Origin: Pyrobaculum ferrireducens
Lineage (GTDB): Archaea; Thermoproteota; Thermoprotei; Thermoproteales; Thermoproteaceae
DNA length: 64,000 nt
Reading direction: 5' to 3'
Assembly (NCBI RefSeq): GCF_000234805.1
Contig: NC_016645.1
Span: forward strand, 782,391 to 846,390
Made by a program: the position numbers and the translations under genes. The notes under the pieces were generated by a model that was given only the letters and a program-made list of their open reading frames with translations, did not search any database and was not told the DNA's origin. Below are positions 1 to 7,903 of this stretch, one piece after another (the stretch's first letter is position 1; every line of letters begins with the position of its first letter).

Positions 1-228
1 GAGAAGGTGGAGCCGCTTAAGCAGGGGGAGGTGGTGCTGGTGGCGGTAGGCCCCGCCACCGTGTTCGGCGTGGTCCAGTCAGTTAAGAAAGACGTGGTCT
101 CCGTAGCGCTTAAGAAGGCGGTCTGCGCCGAGCAGGGCGCCAAGACCGTCGTCATTAGGCAGGTGAAGAATAGGTGGATCGTCACAAACTACGGAGTGTT
201 GAAGGGAGGCACCGCGGCGCTGGAGTAA
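1..228 (+). CDS. eif2g: aIF2 gamma subunit, C-terminal fragment (cut by window edge)
   Basis: The open frame enters from the left edge (first codon GAG) and stops at 226-228. It looks like the last beta-barrel domain of archaeal translation initiation factor 2 gamma, the GTPase that carries Met-tRNAi to the small ribosomal subunit. Visible family features are the conserved GPATVFGVV segment, the SVKKDVVSVALKKAVCAE strand pair, and the closing RWIVTNYGVLKGG. The GTPase domain lies outside the window, so the call rests on the C-terminal barrel alone. The GTG at 7 is an internal codon, not a start. Confidence 0.8.
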   Translation, partial: EKVEPLKQGEVVLVAVGPATVFGVVQSVKKDVVSVALKKAVCAEQGAKTVVIRQVKNRWIVTNYGVLKGGTAALE

Positions 229-270
229 GCCGTACCTCATCAGTTGTAAAATCTGTGCCCCTCCACAGGT

Positions 271-1212
271 TTACTTAGGCTTGACGTAGTTCCGGCCGTC
301 TCTCTTCTCCACCTCCACAAGCCCCTCCCTCTCCAGCCTCCTCACGGCCTTGAAGACTGTGGTACGTGGGAGGCCCAGCGCCCTAGCTATCTCCGCCTCG
401 TAAACCCCGCCGGTGCGCCTGACGTACTCCAGCACGGCGCTATCCGTCTCGTTGAGGTCGCCGCCCGACTTCTTGCCTCTATTCCTCAACACGGCGTATC
501 CCACACCCGCGGCGGCCGCCGCCGCTACACCTGCCGCGGCTACGGGAACCCAGTCGAAGCCAGGCGGCGGGCCGCCTCCAGAAGGAGCGGCGCTGGCGGT
601 GGGGCCCGGGCTCTGGGCTGTGGAGCTTGTTGCGGCTGGGGGAGGCTGCGACGTCTGTGTGGTGGATGTTGTGGAGGGGCCGGCTCCGGTCTGCTGGGCT
701 TGTGCAGGCGTCAGCGTTGTCGTCGTGATCGCTGTTGTGGTGGTCATGGCTGTGGTAGTGGTGGCCGGGGTGGGGGCTGGTGATGTGGTTGCTGTGGTGG
801 TGGGGGTTTGGCCTCGGCCTTGTAGTGTGTAGGCGACGGTGCCGGGGCCTTTGGCTATTACTACGAGTGCGTTTTTGTCAAGGGTGTAGTTGATGATTTG
901 GAGTGTAGGGAGGAGGAGCACGCCTCGCTCTGCCCATATGACGTAGTAGCCCTCTGTGACGTTGAAGGCGAGTGTGCCGTCGACGACCCTAGTCCGGGGG
1001 ACGTACTTTACCGTTATCAAGGCGTAGCCGAGGACTGGCACCGTCAAGACGTCGCCGGCGAGCACGGCGGGGACCGGGGTCATGTTGTTGTAAACCACGG
1101 GGGCGGATAGGGGCGGGGCTGGGAGGGTGAGGTTGTAGAGAGTGCCCACTAAGGTCTGGTTGAATAGGAGGAGGGCTGTCCCGTTGGCAAAGATTAGAAC
1201 TGCCCAGAACAC
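271..1212 (-). CDS. Exported or membrane-anchored protein with C-terminal winged-helix domain
   Basis: This 313-residue protein (GTG start) has a hydrophobic N-terminus that could be a signal peptide, then an extracytoplasmic beta-rich part. A long Thr/Ser/Pro/Ala stalk of about 80 residues follows (around 130-215), then one transmembrane helix rich in Ala and Val near 220-243 and a basic RNRGKK stop-transfer. The last 60 residues are a winged helix (YEAEIARALGLPRTTVFKAV, then a wing ending GRNYVKPK). The domain order suggests a surface sensor that carries its DNA-binding domain on the cytoplasmic face. Such one-piece membrane winged-helix proteins are known in archaea; the ligand and targets are not evident. 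It is transcribed in the same direction as the next upstream gene (gap 38 nt), so the two may form one unit. Confidence 0.6.
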   Translation of the reverse strand: MFWAVLIFANGTALLLFNQTLVGTLYNLTLPAPPLSAPVVYNNMTPVPAVLAGDVLTVPVLGYALITVKYVPRTRVVDGTLAFNVTEGYYVIWAERGVLLLPTLQIINYTLDKNALVVIAKGPGTVAYTLQGRGQTPTTTATTSPAPTPATTTTAMTTTTAITTTTLTPAQAQQTGAGPSTTSTTQTSQPPPAATSSTAQSPGPTASAAPSGGGPPPGFDWVPVAAAGVAAAAAAGVGYAVLRNRGKKSGGDLNETDSAVLEYVRRTGGVYEAEIARALGLPRTTVFKAVRRLEREGLVEVEKRDGRNYVKPK

Positions 1213-1250
1213 GGGGGAGCCGGAAAAAACCTATTTCAAAGTTTCGCCCC

Positions 1251-2216
1251 CTACTTACCCTTCTTATCCTTCTTCTCCTTGTCCTTCTTCTTGTCGCCGC
1301 CACCCGACTTCTTCTCTTCGTTCTTCTCGCTCTTATCTGACTTTTCCTCCTTCTTCTCCTCCTTTACGCCCTTGTCCTCCTTCTTCTCATCTTTCGCCTT
1401 TTCGTCTTTTTCATCGTGGCTGTCTTTGTGGACTTTTCCTTTCTTTACCTCTACCTCTACTGCGTAGCCTTGTCCCGTTTTCTTTATTTCTATGTAGGTG
1501 CCGTTGCCTAGGTATAGCTCAGCCTTTTTGAGCGTTGACGTGAGATTTGCCACGTAGGCGGCGGCTTTTGTCAGCTGCGCCGCCGTCTGCGGATCTATGG
1601 GCTCTATCTGCTTAGCCACCTGTCTCAGGAATGTGGCCATCTGGGCGAGGTCTCTTACGTGGGCCTTTACCTCGAGCTCGCTGGAGGTGCCGTTGAGGGC
1701 CTTGGCTCTTCTCTCTATTTCGTATTCTATCTTGGCTTTTAGGGCTGTGGCGTTGGGGGATGTGCCGTTGAGGGCCTTGGCGGCGACCATTACGTTCAGC
1801 TCGGCCTTCTTCGTGGCGTTGTTTGTGGCGACGTACTGCGCAAGTTGCTTCAGTAGTTGCATGGCTTTGGTGGTGTTGCCGGCCTTAAGGGCCTCGTATA
1901 TCTGCTTCACCGAGCTGGAGGCGTTGAACTGACCCACGGCGTGGCCCACAACGTGTATGTAGTAGGCGGTGGTGCCGTTGTAGACAACTGTCTTCAGATT
2001 TACATTAATAGTCTTATTATTGTAGTTTAGGACGAGCATCGTGCCGTTTGTCTTGTAGACGATGTGTATCGTGCCGGAGGGCGTCACCACGTACACCGTG
2101 CCGTTCGACACGGTGGCTGTGGAGTTTGTAGTTGTGGAGTTTGTAGTGGCCGCCGCGGATAGGCCCGCGGCGAGCAACACCGCCACCGCGGCTATTATTA
2201 GGTATTTCCCTTGCAT
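1251..2216 (-). CDS. Secreted protein with Lys/Glu/Asp-rich C-terminal tail, function unknown
   Basis: I place the start at the ATG at 2214-2216. It gives a clean signal peptide (MQGKYLIIAAVAVLLAAGLS) and lies about 26 bp downstream of a TATA-like TTTAAA at 2238-2243. The open frame continues 32 codons upstream but without signal character. The mature part is Asn/Thr-rich with many N-glycosylation sequons (NST, NGT), then helical. It ends in about 70 residues almost entirely of Lys, Glu and Asp with KKDKEKKDKKGK at the terminus. Family not recognised. A secreted, probably glycosylated surface protein is a fair inference. Confidence 0.55.
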   Translation of the reverse strand: MQGKYLIIAAVAVLLAAGLSAAATTNSTTTNSTATVSNGTVYVVTPSGTIHIVYKTNGTMLVLNYNNKTINVNLKTVVYNGTTAYYIHVVGHAVGQFNASSSVKQIYEALKAGNTTKAMQLLKQLAQYVATNNATKKAELNVMVAAKALNGTSPNATALKAKIEYEIERRAKALNGTSSELEVKAHVRDLAQMATFLRQVAKQIEPIDPQTAAQLTKAAAYVANLTSTLKKAELYLGNGTYIEIKKTGQGYAVEVEVKKGKVHKDSHDEKDEKAKDEKKEDKGVKEEKKEEKSDKSEKNEEKKSGGGDKKKDKEKKDKKGK

Positions 2217-2235
2217 GACCCCCCGTATCTGCCGT

Positions 2236-2330
2236 GGTTTAAAGGAATTTGTTTCCCCGACGTGGTGAACGGCCGGCTTGACGTGGTGAACGCCTCCGAG
2301 GGCGGTGTTCACGGCGTGTATTCACGACGT
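2236..2330 (-). promoter_or_regulatory. Promoter with four copies of an 11-bp operator-like motif
   Basis: A TATA-like element at 2236-2245 (read on the minus strand) serves the secreted-protein gene. Upstream of it lie ACGTGGTGAAC at 2260-2270 and again at 2281-2291 (21 bp apart, two helical turns). Two inverted copies follow, GTTCACGGCGT at 2307-2317 and ATTCACGACGT at 2320-2330. All fit ACGYSGTGAAY. The pattern looks like a regulator-binding array upstream of the promoter. Confidence 0.4.
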
Positions 2331-2451
2331 TGGCTCAGTCCGCGGAATAGTTCTCACCGCTCGATAGGGGGCAAGTCGTCCTCATCGCCATTGAAATCTA
2401 CGCCCCCGTATTTTAGCTTTAACGCCACATTCTTATAAACACCCCTTCTTT

Positions 2452-2931
2452 ATGTGGGTGTGTCTTTCAAAGACGTGGCCGTCGGGGGGTCCGGACTGGG
2501 CTGCTGTGGGGGTGTTGCTGGACAGAGGCCGGATTTTGCTAATTAGGCGGGTGAGCAGGGAGGGGGACCCCTGGTCTGGACAGGTGGCCTTCCCGGGGGG
2601 CCGCTGGAGGGAGGGGGAGGATCTGCTCCAGACGGCGGTTAGGGAGGTGGAGGAGGAGGTGGGGGTTAGGCCCACAGGGCTTGTGGGGGTCATGGCGCCG
2701 CAGAGCCCGAAAAACGCGCCTTGGCTCAAGGTGGTCCCCTTCGTCTTCGACAGGTGGGAGGGGGAGGTGAGGCCCAACCCCCGGGAGGTTGCCGAGGCGA
2801 GGTGGGTGGCGAGGGAGGAGCTTGCTGAGGAGGAGTGGATGGGGCGCTACGCATATGTTGCTGGGAGCTGGGTTATCTGGGGCCTCACCTTTAGAATTCT
2901 GAAGGCTCTCGTGGACTGCGGCCTTTTTTAA
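2452..2931 (+). CDS. Nudix hydrolase, CoA-pyrophosphatase-like
   Basis: This 159-residue protein has a full Nudix box: GGRWREGEDLLQTAVREVEE continuing into EVG, so the Gly, Glu and REVEEE catalytic-metal residues are all present. The SGQVAFPGGR lead-in is typical of the CoA/acyl-CoA pyrophosphatase branch (NudL-like), as is the PLVF-type strand LKVVPFVF after the box. It would hydrolyse a nucleoside diphosphate linked to another group in the cytoplasm; the substrate cannot be read from sequence. A TATA-like TTATAAAC at 2433-2440 is close to the ATG at 2452, so the GTG at 2458 is an alternative start. Confidence 0.75.
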   Translation: MWVCLSKTWPSGGPDWAAVGVLLDRGRILLIRRVSREGDPWSGQVAFPGGRWREGEDLLQTAVREVEEEVGVRPTGLVGVMAPQSPKNAPWLKVVPFVFDRWEGEVRPNPREVAEARWVAREELAEEEWMGRYAYVAGSWVIWGLTFRILKALVDCGLF

Positions 2932-2959
2932 CTTTATATAGTGGCAACGGGGGTTTTAC

Positions 2960-4021
2960 GTGTCTTGTGAAGACGTGGCGCTGGGGCGGTACCACGTGCT
3001 GGAGGGGCCTAGGCTTAGGATTAGGGCCTCCGCCGGGAGGGCCCTGGTGGAGCGGCACTACGGCTTCGTTGGCCACGCCGCGGTGGAGCTCTGCAAGTGG
3101 ACCAAGGACGCCGTTGAGGGGGGTAAGTCTTGCTACAAGGTGAAGTTCTACAACGCCCCGGCTGGGGGGTCCCACAGGTGTGTGGAGATGAGCCCGGTGG
3201 GGCTTGTCTGTAGCAACCGCTGTGTCTACTGCTGGAGGCCCACCGAGGAGTTCGACGCCTTTGTCCTCGACGAGAGGTTGTACATGGAGCCTGAGGAGGT
3301 GGTGAGGGGGGTGCTGGAGGAGAGGAGGCGCCTCCTCTCGGGCTACTGGGGCCACCCCGAGGGGCGTAAGAGAGTGAAAGACGCGCTGGCGCCCACCCAC
3401 TGGGCCATCTCCCTCTCGGGGGAGCCCACTATGTATCCAAAACTGCCCCAGTTGATTAAGCTGGTGAAGTCGCTTCCCCACACCAAGTCTGTATTTCTCG
3501 TCACAAACGGACAGCACCCCGACATGCTGAGGAGGCTTATTGAGGAGGACGCCCTGCCCACCCAGCTCTACCTCTCCACAAACGCGCCGAACAGGGAGCT
3601 GTACTACAGGATAAACGTGCCGGTTTACAACGTGGAGGACGCCTGGGAAAGGTGGCTGGAGTCTCTAGACATAATCGCCAAGGCCCCCACGAGGACTGTG
3701 CTCCGCATCACCCTGATCAGGAGCCTCAACTACGACGATAGGTACATACCGGAGTTCGCCCAGATTGTGAAGCGGGGCAACCCCCACTTCGTGGAGGTGA
3801 AGAGCTACATGCACCTCGGCCACTCCACCTTTAGGCTGAGGAAGGAGGACATGCTCAGCCACGAGGAGGTTAAGGAGTGGAGCCGCAAACTGCTGGGGGA
3901 GCTGGAGAGGCTGGGGGCCCGCTTTGTCTACATGGACGACGACGAGCCGAGCCGCATAGTGGTGCTCCAGAACCTAGACCGCTACGTAGACCGCTGGATC
4001 GTGCCGCCAGGCTCCGCCTGA
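2960..4021 (+). CDS. taw1: tRNA 4-demethylwyosine synthase (TYW1/Taw1), radical SAM
   Basis: Taw1 makes the imidazole ring of 4-demethylwyosine at G37 of tRNA-Phe from N1-methylguanosine and pyruvate. The protein has 353 residues, the usual archaeal length without the flavodoxin domain of eukaryotic TYW1. The radical-SAM cluster motif CSNRCVYCWRPTEEF is present, with upstream Cys residues (SHRCVEMSP) consistent with the second Fe-S cluster seen in the family. Other family segments are HWAISLSGEPTMYP, FLVTNGQHP, LSTNAP and EVKSYMHLGHS. The GTG at 2960 is chosen because a TATA box (CTTTATATA, 2932-2940) sits about 24-26 bp upstream. Confidence 0.9.
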   Translation: MSCEDVALGRYHVLEGPRLRIRASAGRALVERHYGFVGHAAVELCKWTKDAVEGGKSCYKVKFYNAPAGGSHRCVEMSPVGLVCSNRCVYCWRPTEEFDAFVLDERLYMEPEEVVRGVLEERRRLLSGYWGHPEGRKRVKDALAPTHWAISLSGEPTMYPKLPQLIKLVKSLPHTKSVFLVTNGQHPDMLRRLIEEDALPTQLYLSTNAPNRELYYRINVPVYNVEDAWERWLESLDIIAKAPTRTVLRITLIRSLNYDDRYIPEFAQIVKRGNPHFVEVKSYMHLGHSTFRLRKEDMLSHEEVKEWSRKLLGELERLGARFVYMDDDEPSRIVVLQNLDRYVDRWIVPPGSA

Positions 4022-4368
4022 CGGCAGATTCCGAGGCGGAGGCCGTCGAACAGCGCGAGGCAGTTTTCCAACATCTTCGCCAATACGCCGTCTACGGCGA
4101 ATTCCCCCAGTGAGTAGAGAAGCAGGTCTAGGGGTACCCCTCTGCACATTCTCCTAATCTCCGCCGCCTCCTCGAAGTAGTCCTCGTACCTCGGCAGTAC
4201 CACTATTATGTCGAAGTCGCTTGCGGCGCCGTGCCTCCCCGCCGCCCTAGAGCCGAATAGTAGAACCGAGACGCGGCCCCCGTACCGCTCCACTATTGAA
4301 GATATGCAGTGGGAAAATCTCTCGGGGTACTCCCTCACCCTTTCTACAAAAACCTCAATCTTAACCAC
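3982..4368 (-). CDS. MNT-type minimal nucleotidyltransferase (antitoxin candidate)
   Basis: This is a small nucleotidyltransferase of the DNA polymerase beta superfamily with LLFGSRAAGRHGAASDFDII, giving the GSxxxG loop and the DFD metal-binding pair. I prefer the GTG at 4368, about 26 bp downstream of a TATA box (CTATATATAC, 4388-4397), over the GTG at 4380. It lies 43 nt downstream of a HEPN gene on the same strand. HEPN/MNT pairs are type VII toxin-antitoxin systems in which MNT can adenylylate HEPN. The 3' end overlaps the taw1 end by 40 nt, tail to tail. Confidence 0.75.
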   Translation of the reverse strand: MVKIEVFVERVREYPERFSHCISSIVERYGGRVSVLLFGSRAAGRHGAASDFDIIVVLPRYEDYFEEAAEIRRMCRGVPLDLLLYSLGEFAVDGVLAKMLENCLALFDGLRLGICRQAEPGGTIQRST

Positions 4369-4423
4369 AGATCCACACACACCACCCGTATATATAGCCC
4401 ACGGCGTGTGAAATACGCCGGCT

Positions 4424-4819
4424 CTAGCCTCCTCTAGGTATCTCCCGCCCGGACCAGCGCTCTACTAGGCTCACTATCAATTCCATTGCCGCTATGCACC
4501 TCTTGGCGGTGCCCTCCGTGTAGGGCTTCACCCCCCTGGCGGGGTAGCGGGCGAGTATGTAGTGGGGCTCCATCCACTCAGCCTCTCTAAAAAGCTCCTC
4601 CGGCACCTCCCTCCCCAGCTTTTTCAACACCTCCAGTAGCTCTGTAATGCTGTGGGTAAAGGGGTGGGAGCCGGTGGCGTCTACGATAAGGCCTTTTAAA
4701 AACATCTCCAGCGCTTGGTGTGCGTTGAAACATGCCAAGTTGTAAACCCCCGAGCGCAGTGCTATGTAAGCCATTTTCATAAATGAAATTCCTCTCTCAA
4801 ACCAGTCCTCCAGGCCCAC
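4424..4819 (-). CDS. HEPN-domain protein (toxin candidate of HEPN/MNT pair)
   Basis: This 131-residue all-helical protein has the HEPN pattern: YNLACFNAHQALEMFLKGLI in the second helix and HYILARYPARGVKPYT before the last helix. It is encoded just upstream of the MNT gene. The GTG start at 4819 is supported by ATTTATTTA at 4840-4848. I see no canonical R-x4-6-H RNase motif in the usual place; the closest is R-x7-H (REAEWMEPH), also found in the second pair at 43.4 kb. It could therefore be a non-RNase HEPN or use different residues. Confidence 0.75.
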   Translation of the reverse strand: MGLEDWFERGISFMKMAYIALRSGVYNLACFNAHQALEMFLKGLIVDATGSHPFTHSITELLEVLKKLGREVPEELFREAEWMEPHYILARYPARGVKPYTEGTAKRCIAAMELIVSLVERWSGREIPRGG

Positions 4820-4885
4820 GGAGGTGACACGTCCCCTAAATAAATCAGTGTAATAACGTTTTTATATTCAGGGGATAAATGTCTT

Positions 4886-5524
4886 ATGTCGTCGGCTGAG
4901 TTGAGGAGGAGGGCTGGTGATGTCTGGGGGAGGATTTTGGCGCATCCCTTTGTCGTGGAGCTGTACGGGGGGTCTCTGCCGCTGGAGAAGTTTAGGTACT
5001 ACCTGCTCCAGGACTACAACTACTTGGTTAACTTCGCCAAGGCGCTTTCCCTCGCCGCGGCCAAGGCGCCCGACGTGTCGCTTATGAAGACGGCGCTTGA
5101 GCTGGCCTACGGCACAGTGACGGGGGAGATGGCTAACTACGAGAGGTTGCTGGCGGAGGTGGGGCTTACGCTGAGAGACGCCGAGGCGGCAGAGCCTAAT
5201 AGGGTAAACAAGGCGTATATGTCGTATCTCAAGTCTGTCTGCGCCTTGGAAGACTTCTACAGCTGCATGGCGGCGGTTCTGACCTGCTTCTGGAGCTACC
5301 TGGAGATAGCCGAGGCCCACCGGGAGAAGCTGGAGGGGAACCCGGTCGCCGTCTACAGGCGCTGGGCCTCCGTCTACCTCTCCCCAGAGTACAGAGCCCT
5401 CGTGGAGAGGCTTAAGGCCGTGCTGGACCGCTCGGGGAGGCACCCCGACGAGCTGTGGCCCTACTTCCGGGAGGCGTCTCTCTACGAGCTGGAGTTTTGG
5501 CAGGCGGCGTATGAGGGTCATTGA
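4886..5524 (+). CDS. tenA: TenA-family protein (thiaminase II / aminopyrimidine aminohydrolase)
   Basis: This 212-residue helical protein has the TenA signature: HPFVVELYGGSLPLEKFRYY, YLLQDYNYLVNFAKAL, ELAYGTVTGEMANYE, and a C-terminal EASLYELEFWQAAY that carries the conserved Glu/Tyr of the pyrimidine pocket. TenA salvages thiamin pyrimidine by hydrolysing aminomethyl- or formylamino-pyrimidine. That fits the thiazole synthase gene thi4 nearby (7.9-8.7 kb). The ATG start at 4886 lies 26 bp below TTTTTATA (4859-4866). The next gene's ATG at 5511 overlaps its end by 14 nt, so the two were co-transcribed. Confidence 0.85.
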   Translation: MSSAELRRRAGDVWGRILAHPFVVELYGGSLPLEKFRYYLLQDYNYLVNFAKALSLAAAKAPDVSLMKTALELAYGTVTGEMANYERLLAEVGLTLRDAEAAEPNRVNKAYMSYLKSVCALEDFYSCMAAVLTCFWSYLEIAEAHREKLEGNPVAVYRRWASVYLSPEYRALVERLKAVLDRSGRHPDELWPYFREASLYELEFWQAAYEGH

Positions 5525-6104
5525 GGCTATTAGGAGGGAGCTGGAGCCGCTTAATAGAGAGATCCTGGCTACCCTCAAGCCCAGTGGGGAGGCCCTTCGC
5601 AGGTTAGTGGCTAATTAGCTCTACATAGTGCCCCACGACTTGAAGGCGCTGTCCGCGGCCATGTCCAAGGCGAGGGAGGGGGACGAATACCGCCTCGTCA
5701 AGTTGCTGGTAGACGGGGACTACAGAGCCTTGGAGCTGTTGCGGGAGCTGGCGGAGGAGGTGGGGGTGACCTTCAGCTGGGACGCCGTCGACCCGTCGGC
5801 GGTCTCCTACACCCACTTCTTGAGCTGGCTCGCTCTGCACGGCACCTTGGGGGACCTCGCCGTTGCCATGACGGTGAACCTCCCCGTCTGGGGCGAGAAC
5901 TGCGCGGCGCTGGCGAGGTGGGCCAGGGGGCAGGTCTACTCCAAGCTGGGCTTTCTAGAGATGTTCGCCGGGCCTTACGACGAGCTGGAGGCGGCGGCGG
6001 AGGCCGTGGCGGAGAGGTATCTCGACTGGGGGCGCTACCGCTTCGTGGCCAGGACGATACAGAGGTACGAACTGGACTTCTGGCGCGCCATATCCAGCAC
6101 TTAA
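5511..6104 (+). pseudogene. TenA-like gene interrupted by an in-frame TAG
   Basis: Reading from the ATG at 5511, the frame runs 35 codons (ending LRRLVAN), meets TAG at 5616-5618, and continues open in the same frame as LYIVPHDLKALSAAM and on to 6104. Families of this type read ...N-Q-x-Y-I-V..DL at this point, so a single CAG-to-TAG change at a Gln codon explains the stop. The second part ends RTIQRYELDFWRAI, closely matching the C-terminal motif of the preceding TenA. A restart at GTG 5628 would lose the first helix. As written it is a pseudogene or a read-through case. The full product would have 197 residues. Confidence 0.7.
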
Positions 6105-6109
6105 ACATT

Positions 6110-6158
6110 TTGGAATTTGAAATTCCAAAGTTCTTAAACATGTTGGAATTGGGGATTC
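6110..6158. promoter_or_regulatory. Two inverted repeats upstream of an ATPase remnant
   Basis: TTGGAATTT and AAATTCCAA form a perfect 9-bp inverted repeat around one G (6110-6128). Fifteen bases later TTGGAAT-tgggg-ATTCC (6143-6158) forms a shorter one. They lie directly before the start of the decayed ATPase gene. They look like operator sites for a dimeric repressor, or possibly an end of the element that carried the gene. Confidence 0.35.
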
Positions 6159-6159
6159 C

Positions 6160-6720
6160 GTGGATTTTTTAAACCCCTGGTGGAGGGGGAGGCTTGAGGA
6201 GGACCCCCACCTGGCTAGGTGGACAGAGTCGCCTGTTAGGCGGGTGCCCAGCTTCGTCTACGAGGTGGAGCTGGAGCCCTACGCCCTCCACTTCCTATTC
6301 GGGCCGAGGCAGGTGGGGAGGATCACCGCGCCGAGTCTCTTGGTGAAGCGGCTTGTGTAGGAGGGTAGGGACCCCGCTCCATTTTTTACTACACCTGCGA
6401 CCTCCTAGCCGACTACCGGGAGCTGGCAGAGGTGTTGAGAGAGGTGGCTAGGCTGAAGGAGAGGTGGGGGTTAGAAGCGCCTTTGTAATACTCGACGAGG
6501 TGACCTACCCTCAAGAGGTGGTACAGGGCAGTGCCGGAGCTGAGGCTGGGAATAGAGGTGAAAATAGGCAGAGCTGGCGCCGGGGGATTGTGGGACAGGT
6601 AAAATATATAGGAATCCCCCCGACGCCGCCGAGTACCTATACCGAATAGAAAACACGCCGTGGGCAAACCGCGGCTTCTACAGCGAGGGGTAGAACGGCC
6701 AATGGGCGCATCTAAACAGC
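6160..6720 (+). pseudogene. Remnant of an archaeal AAA ATPase (DUF4143-type)
   Basis: The start of a mobile archaeal ATPase is recognisable: LNPWWRGRLEEDPHLARW, then LHFLFGPRQVGRITA, a Walker A loop whose GKT has become GRI. The frame stops at 6358-6360. Fragments continue in other frames: YYTCDLLADYRELAEVLREV near 6380-6450 and AFVILDEVTYPQE near 6475-6515, the Walker B (LDE). Several indels separate them and nothing recognisable is left after about 6570. The gene is dead. Confidence 0.7.
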
Positions 6721-6850
6721 GGAAAAAAGGCACCTCATAGACACGTCAGAATCCACGGCGAGAATGCCACTTACTGCCCCCGTGCCTAAACCGCCGAAAA
6801 GGTCGAACCCCTCTTTGAATAAACATTTAAGTTCAACCCACGGCGGTTAT

Positions 6851-7327
6851 GTGGAGTTAAAAAAACCTTGGATAGACCTCGACGGGTATATTAATACCAG
6901 GAGCAAGGAAGCCTTATATGAGGCGGAGTTGGCGCTGGATTTCTTAAGACAAGGGCTAATACGAAATGCAGCGGGAAAGGCGTTCCAGGCATGGAAGGCG
7001 GTCCTGGCACTTCTCGCCGCCAAGGAGGAGGAGAGGATACGCGGGAAATACCCCGGAGAGAAGAGGCTAAAGACCGGGAAAAAGATAGCCGAGGCTTATT
7101 GGATTATTGCGTTCATGCCCACGACGAGGCTTAGAGAGGTGGCGCGTCTACTGGCAGAATCCATCGGCATGGAGGTATACTTCGCGACGGAGATAGCGCT
7201 TTCGCTTCACGAGTATCAATACAACGGCCCCGATAAGGAACTAATATTCAGCAGATACCGCACAGACGAGGAAGCCGCTAGAGATATATCGTTGATAATA
7301 AACCTCGTGAGGAAATACAGCCAGTAA
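6851..7327 (+). CDS. PaREP1 family protein
   Basis: PaREP1 is a paralogous family typical of Pyrobaculum. The signature LALDFLRQGLIRNAAGKAFQ followed by AWKAVLALLAAKEE is here, then a lysine-rich turn (KYPGEKRLKTGKK), FMPTTRLREVARLLAE and LHEYQYNGPD near the end. Its function is unknown; the helical fold and HEPN-like FLRxGLxRNAAGKAFQ helix suggest a distant relation to HEPN proteins, which is inference. I prefer the GTG at 6851 because the upstream part of the frame from 6764 is unlike the family. Broken copies occur at 27.4-27.8 kb and 62.2-62.7 kb. Confidence 0.75.
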   Translation: MELKKPWIDLDGYINTRSKEALYEAELALDFLRQGLIRNAAGKAFQAWKAVLALLAAKEEERIRGKYPGEKRLKTGKKIAEAYWIIAFMPTTRLREVARLLAESIGMEVYFATEIALSLHEYQYNGPDKELIFSRYRTDEEAARDISLIINLVRKYSQ

Positions 7328-7690
7328 ATCGGCGACCAGAAACCAACCACACCTATCGGAGAGCTGGAATTTAACATCCGCAGTGCCTATTAGTGGGGAC
7401 GGCAAGATTAACCGACGGAACAAAGACTGGCCCCCTCCCGCCCCGGCCGGGGGCCCCCGCTGGCGGGCAAAGGGCGGACCCCAGAGACTCGCCAGAGGGC
7501 CAACAACCCCCCCGGCGAGCTCCATGGCAATGAGCTTAGCCTTGAGCCCGCCCTAGTCACATTTCACACGGAGGGACGGATTCAGCCGCCGGGGACATAG
7601 GGTTCATAGACTTGGCGGCGCGCGACCCAGCGCCGTGGCTGGGCTGGCCGTAGGCGGAGGGTTGCGTATAGAATGAAAAAAGCGGCTATG
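7328..7690. other. Gene-free stretch with a GC-rich potential hairpin
   Basis: I find no supportable gene in these 363 bp. Around 7430-7457 a GC-rich palindromic stretch (GGCCCC ... GGGGCC) could fold. The minus strand has an open frame of 94 codons (7241-7525) but its composition is that of a chance frame in GC-rich DNA. Confidence 0.4.
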
Positions 7691-7903
7691 TTAAATGGCG
7701 GCTTTCCTCAGCCTGCCGCCAGCTCCCGCGTCTTGATTACGAGTCCATTTAGCCACAAACTGTTTGTAACACTCCCTAGAGCAGAACACCCAGGGCTTGT
7801 TTACGCAACACGTCTTCACCACAATTGCCCCCTCTCTAATCAGCCTCCCGCAGTTGGTGCACCTAAGCTCCGTGGGCCTTTGGACTTTAAGCTCGAACGG
7901 CAT
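7691..7903 (-). CDS. Small zinc-ribbon (TRASH-like) protein downstream of thi4
   Basis: This 70-residue protein has [11 protein letters not shown], then [19 protein letters not shown]. The spacing CxxC...C...CxxxC with aromatic residues is that of TRASH/YHS-like zinc or metal-binding domains. Its start overlaps the thi4 end by 17 nt, so it is translated from the same message. The stable coupling suggests a role in delivering or sensing metal or sulfide for thiazole synthesis (inference). Thi4 enzymes are iron-dependent. Confidence 0.65.
   Translation of the reverse strand: MPFELKVQRPTELRCTNCGRLIREGAIVVKTCCVNKPWVFCSRECYKQFVAKWTRNQDAGAGGRLRKAAI

Noticed and set aside
413-832. Plus-strand frame of 139 codons opposite the membrane winged-helix gene
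   Set aside because: It mirrors the Thr/Ser/Pro/Ala stalk of the real gene on the other strand and is mostly Val/Ala/Gly low complexity.
5616-5618. Pyrrolysine or other recoding of the amber codon in the TenA-like gene
   Set aside because: No sign of a recoding element is seen and pyrrolysine use is not expected in this lineage; the family has Gln at this place.
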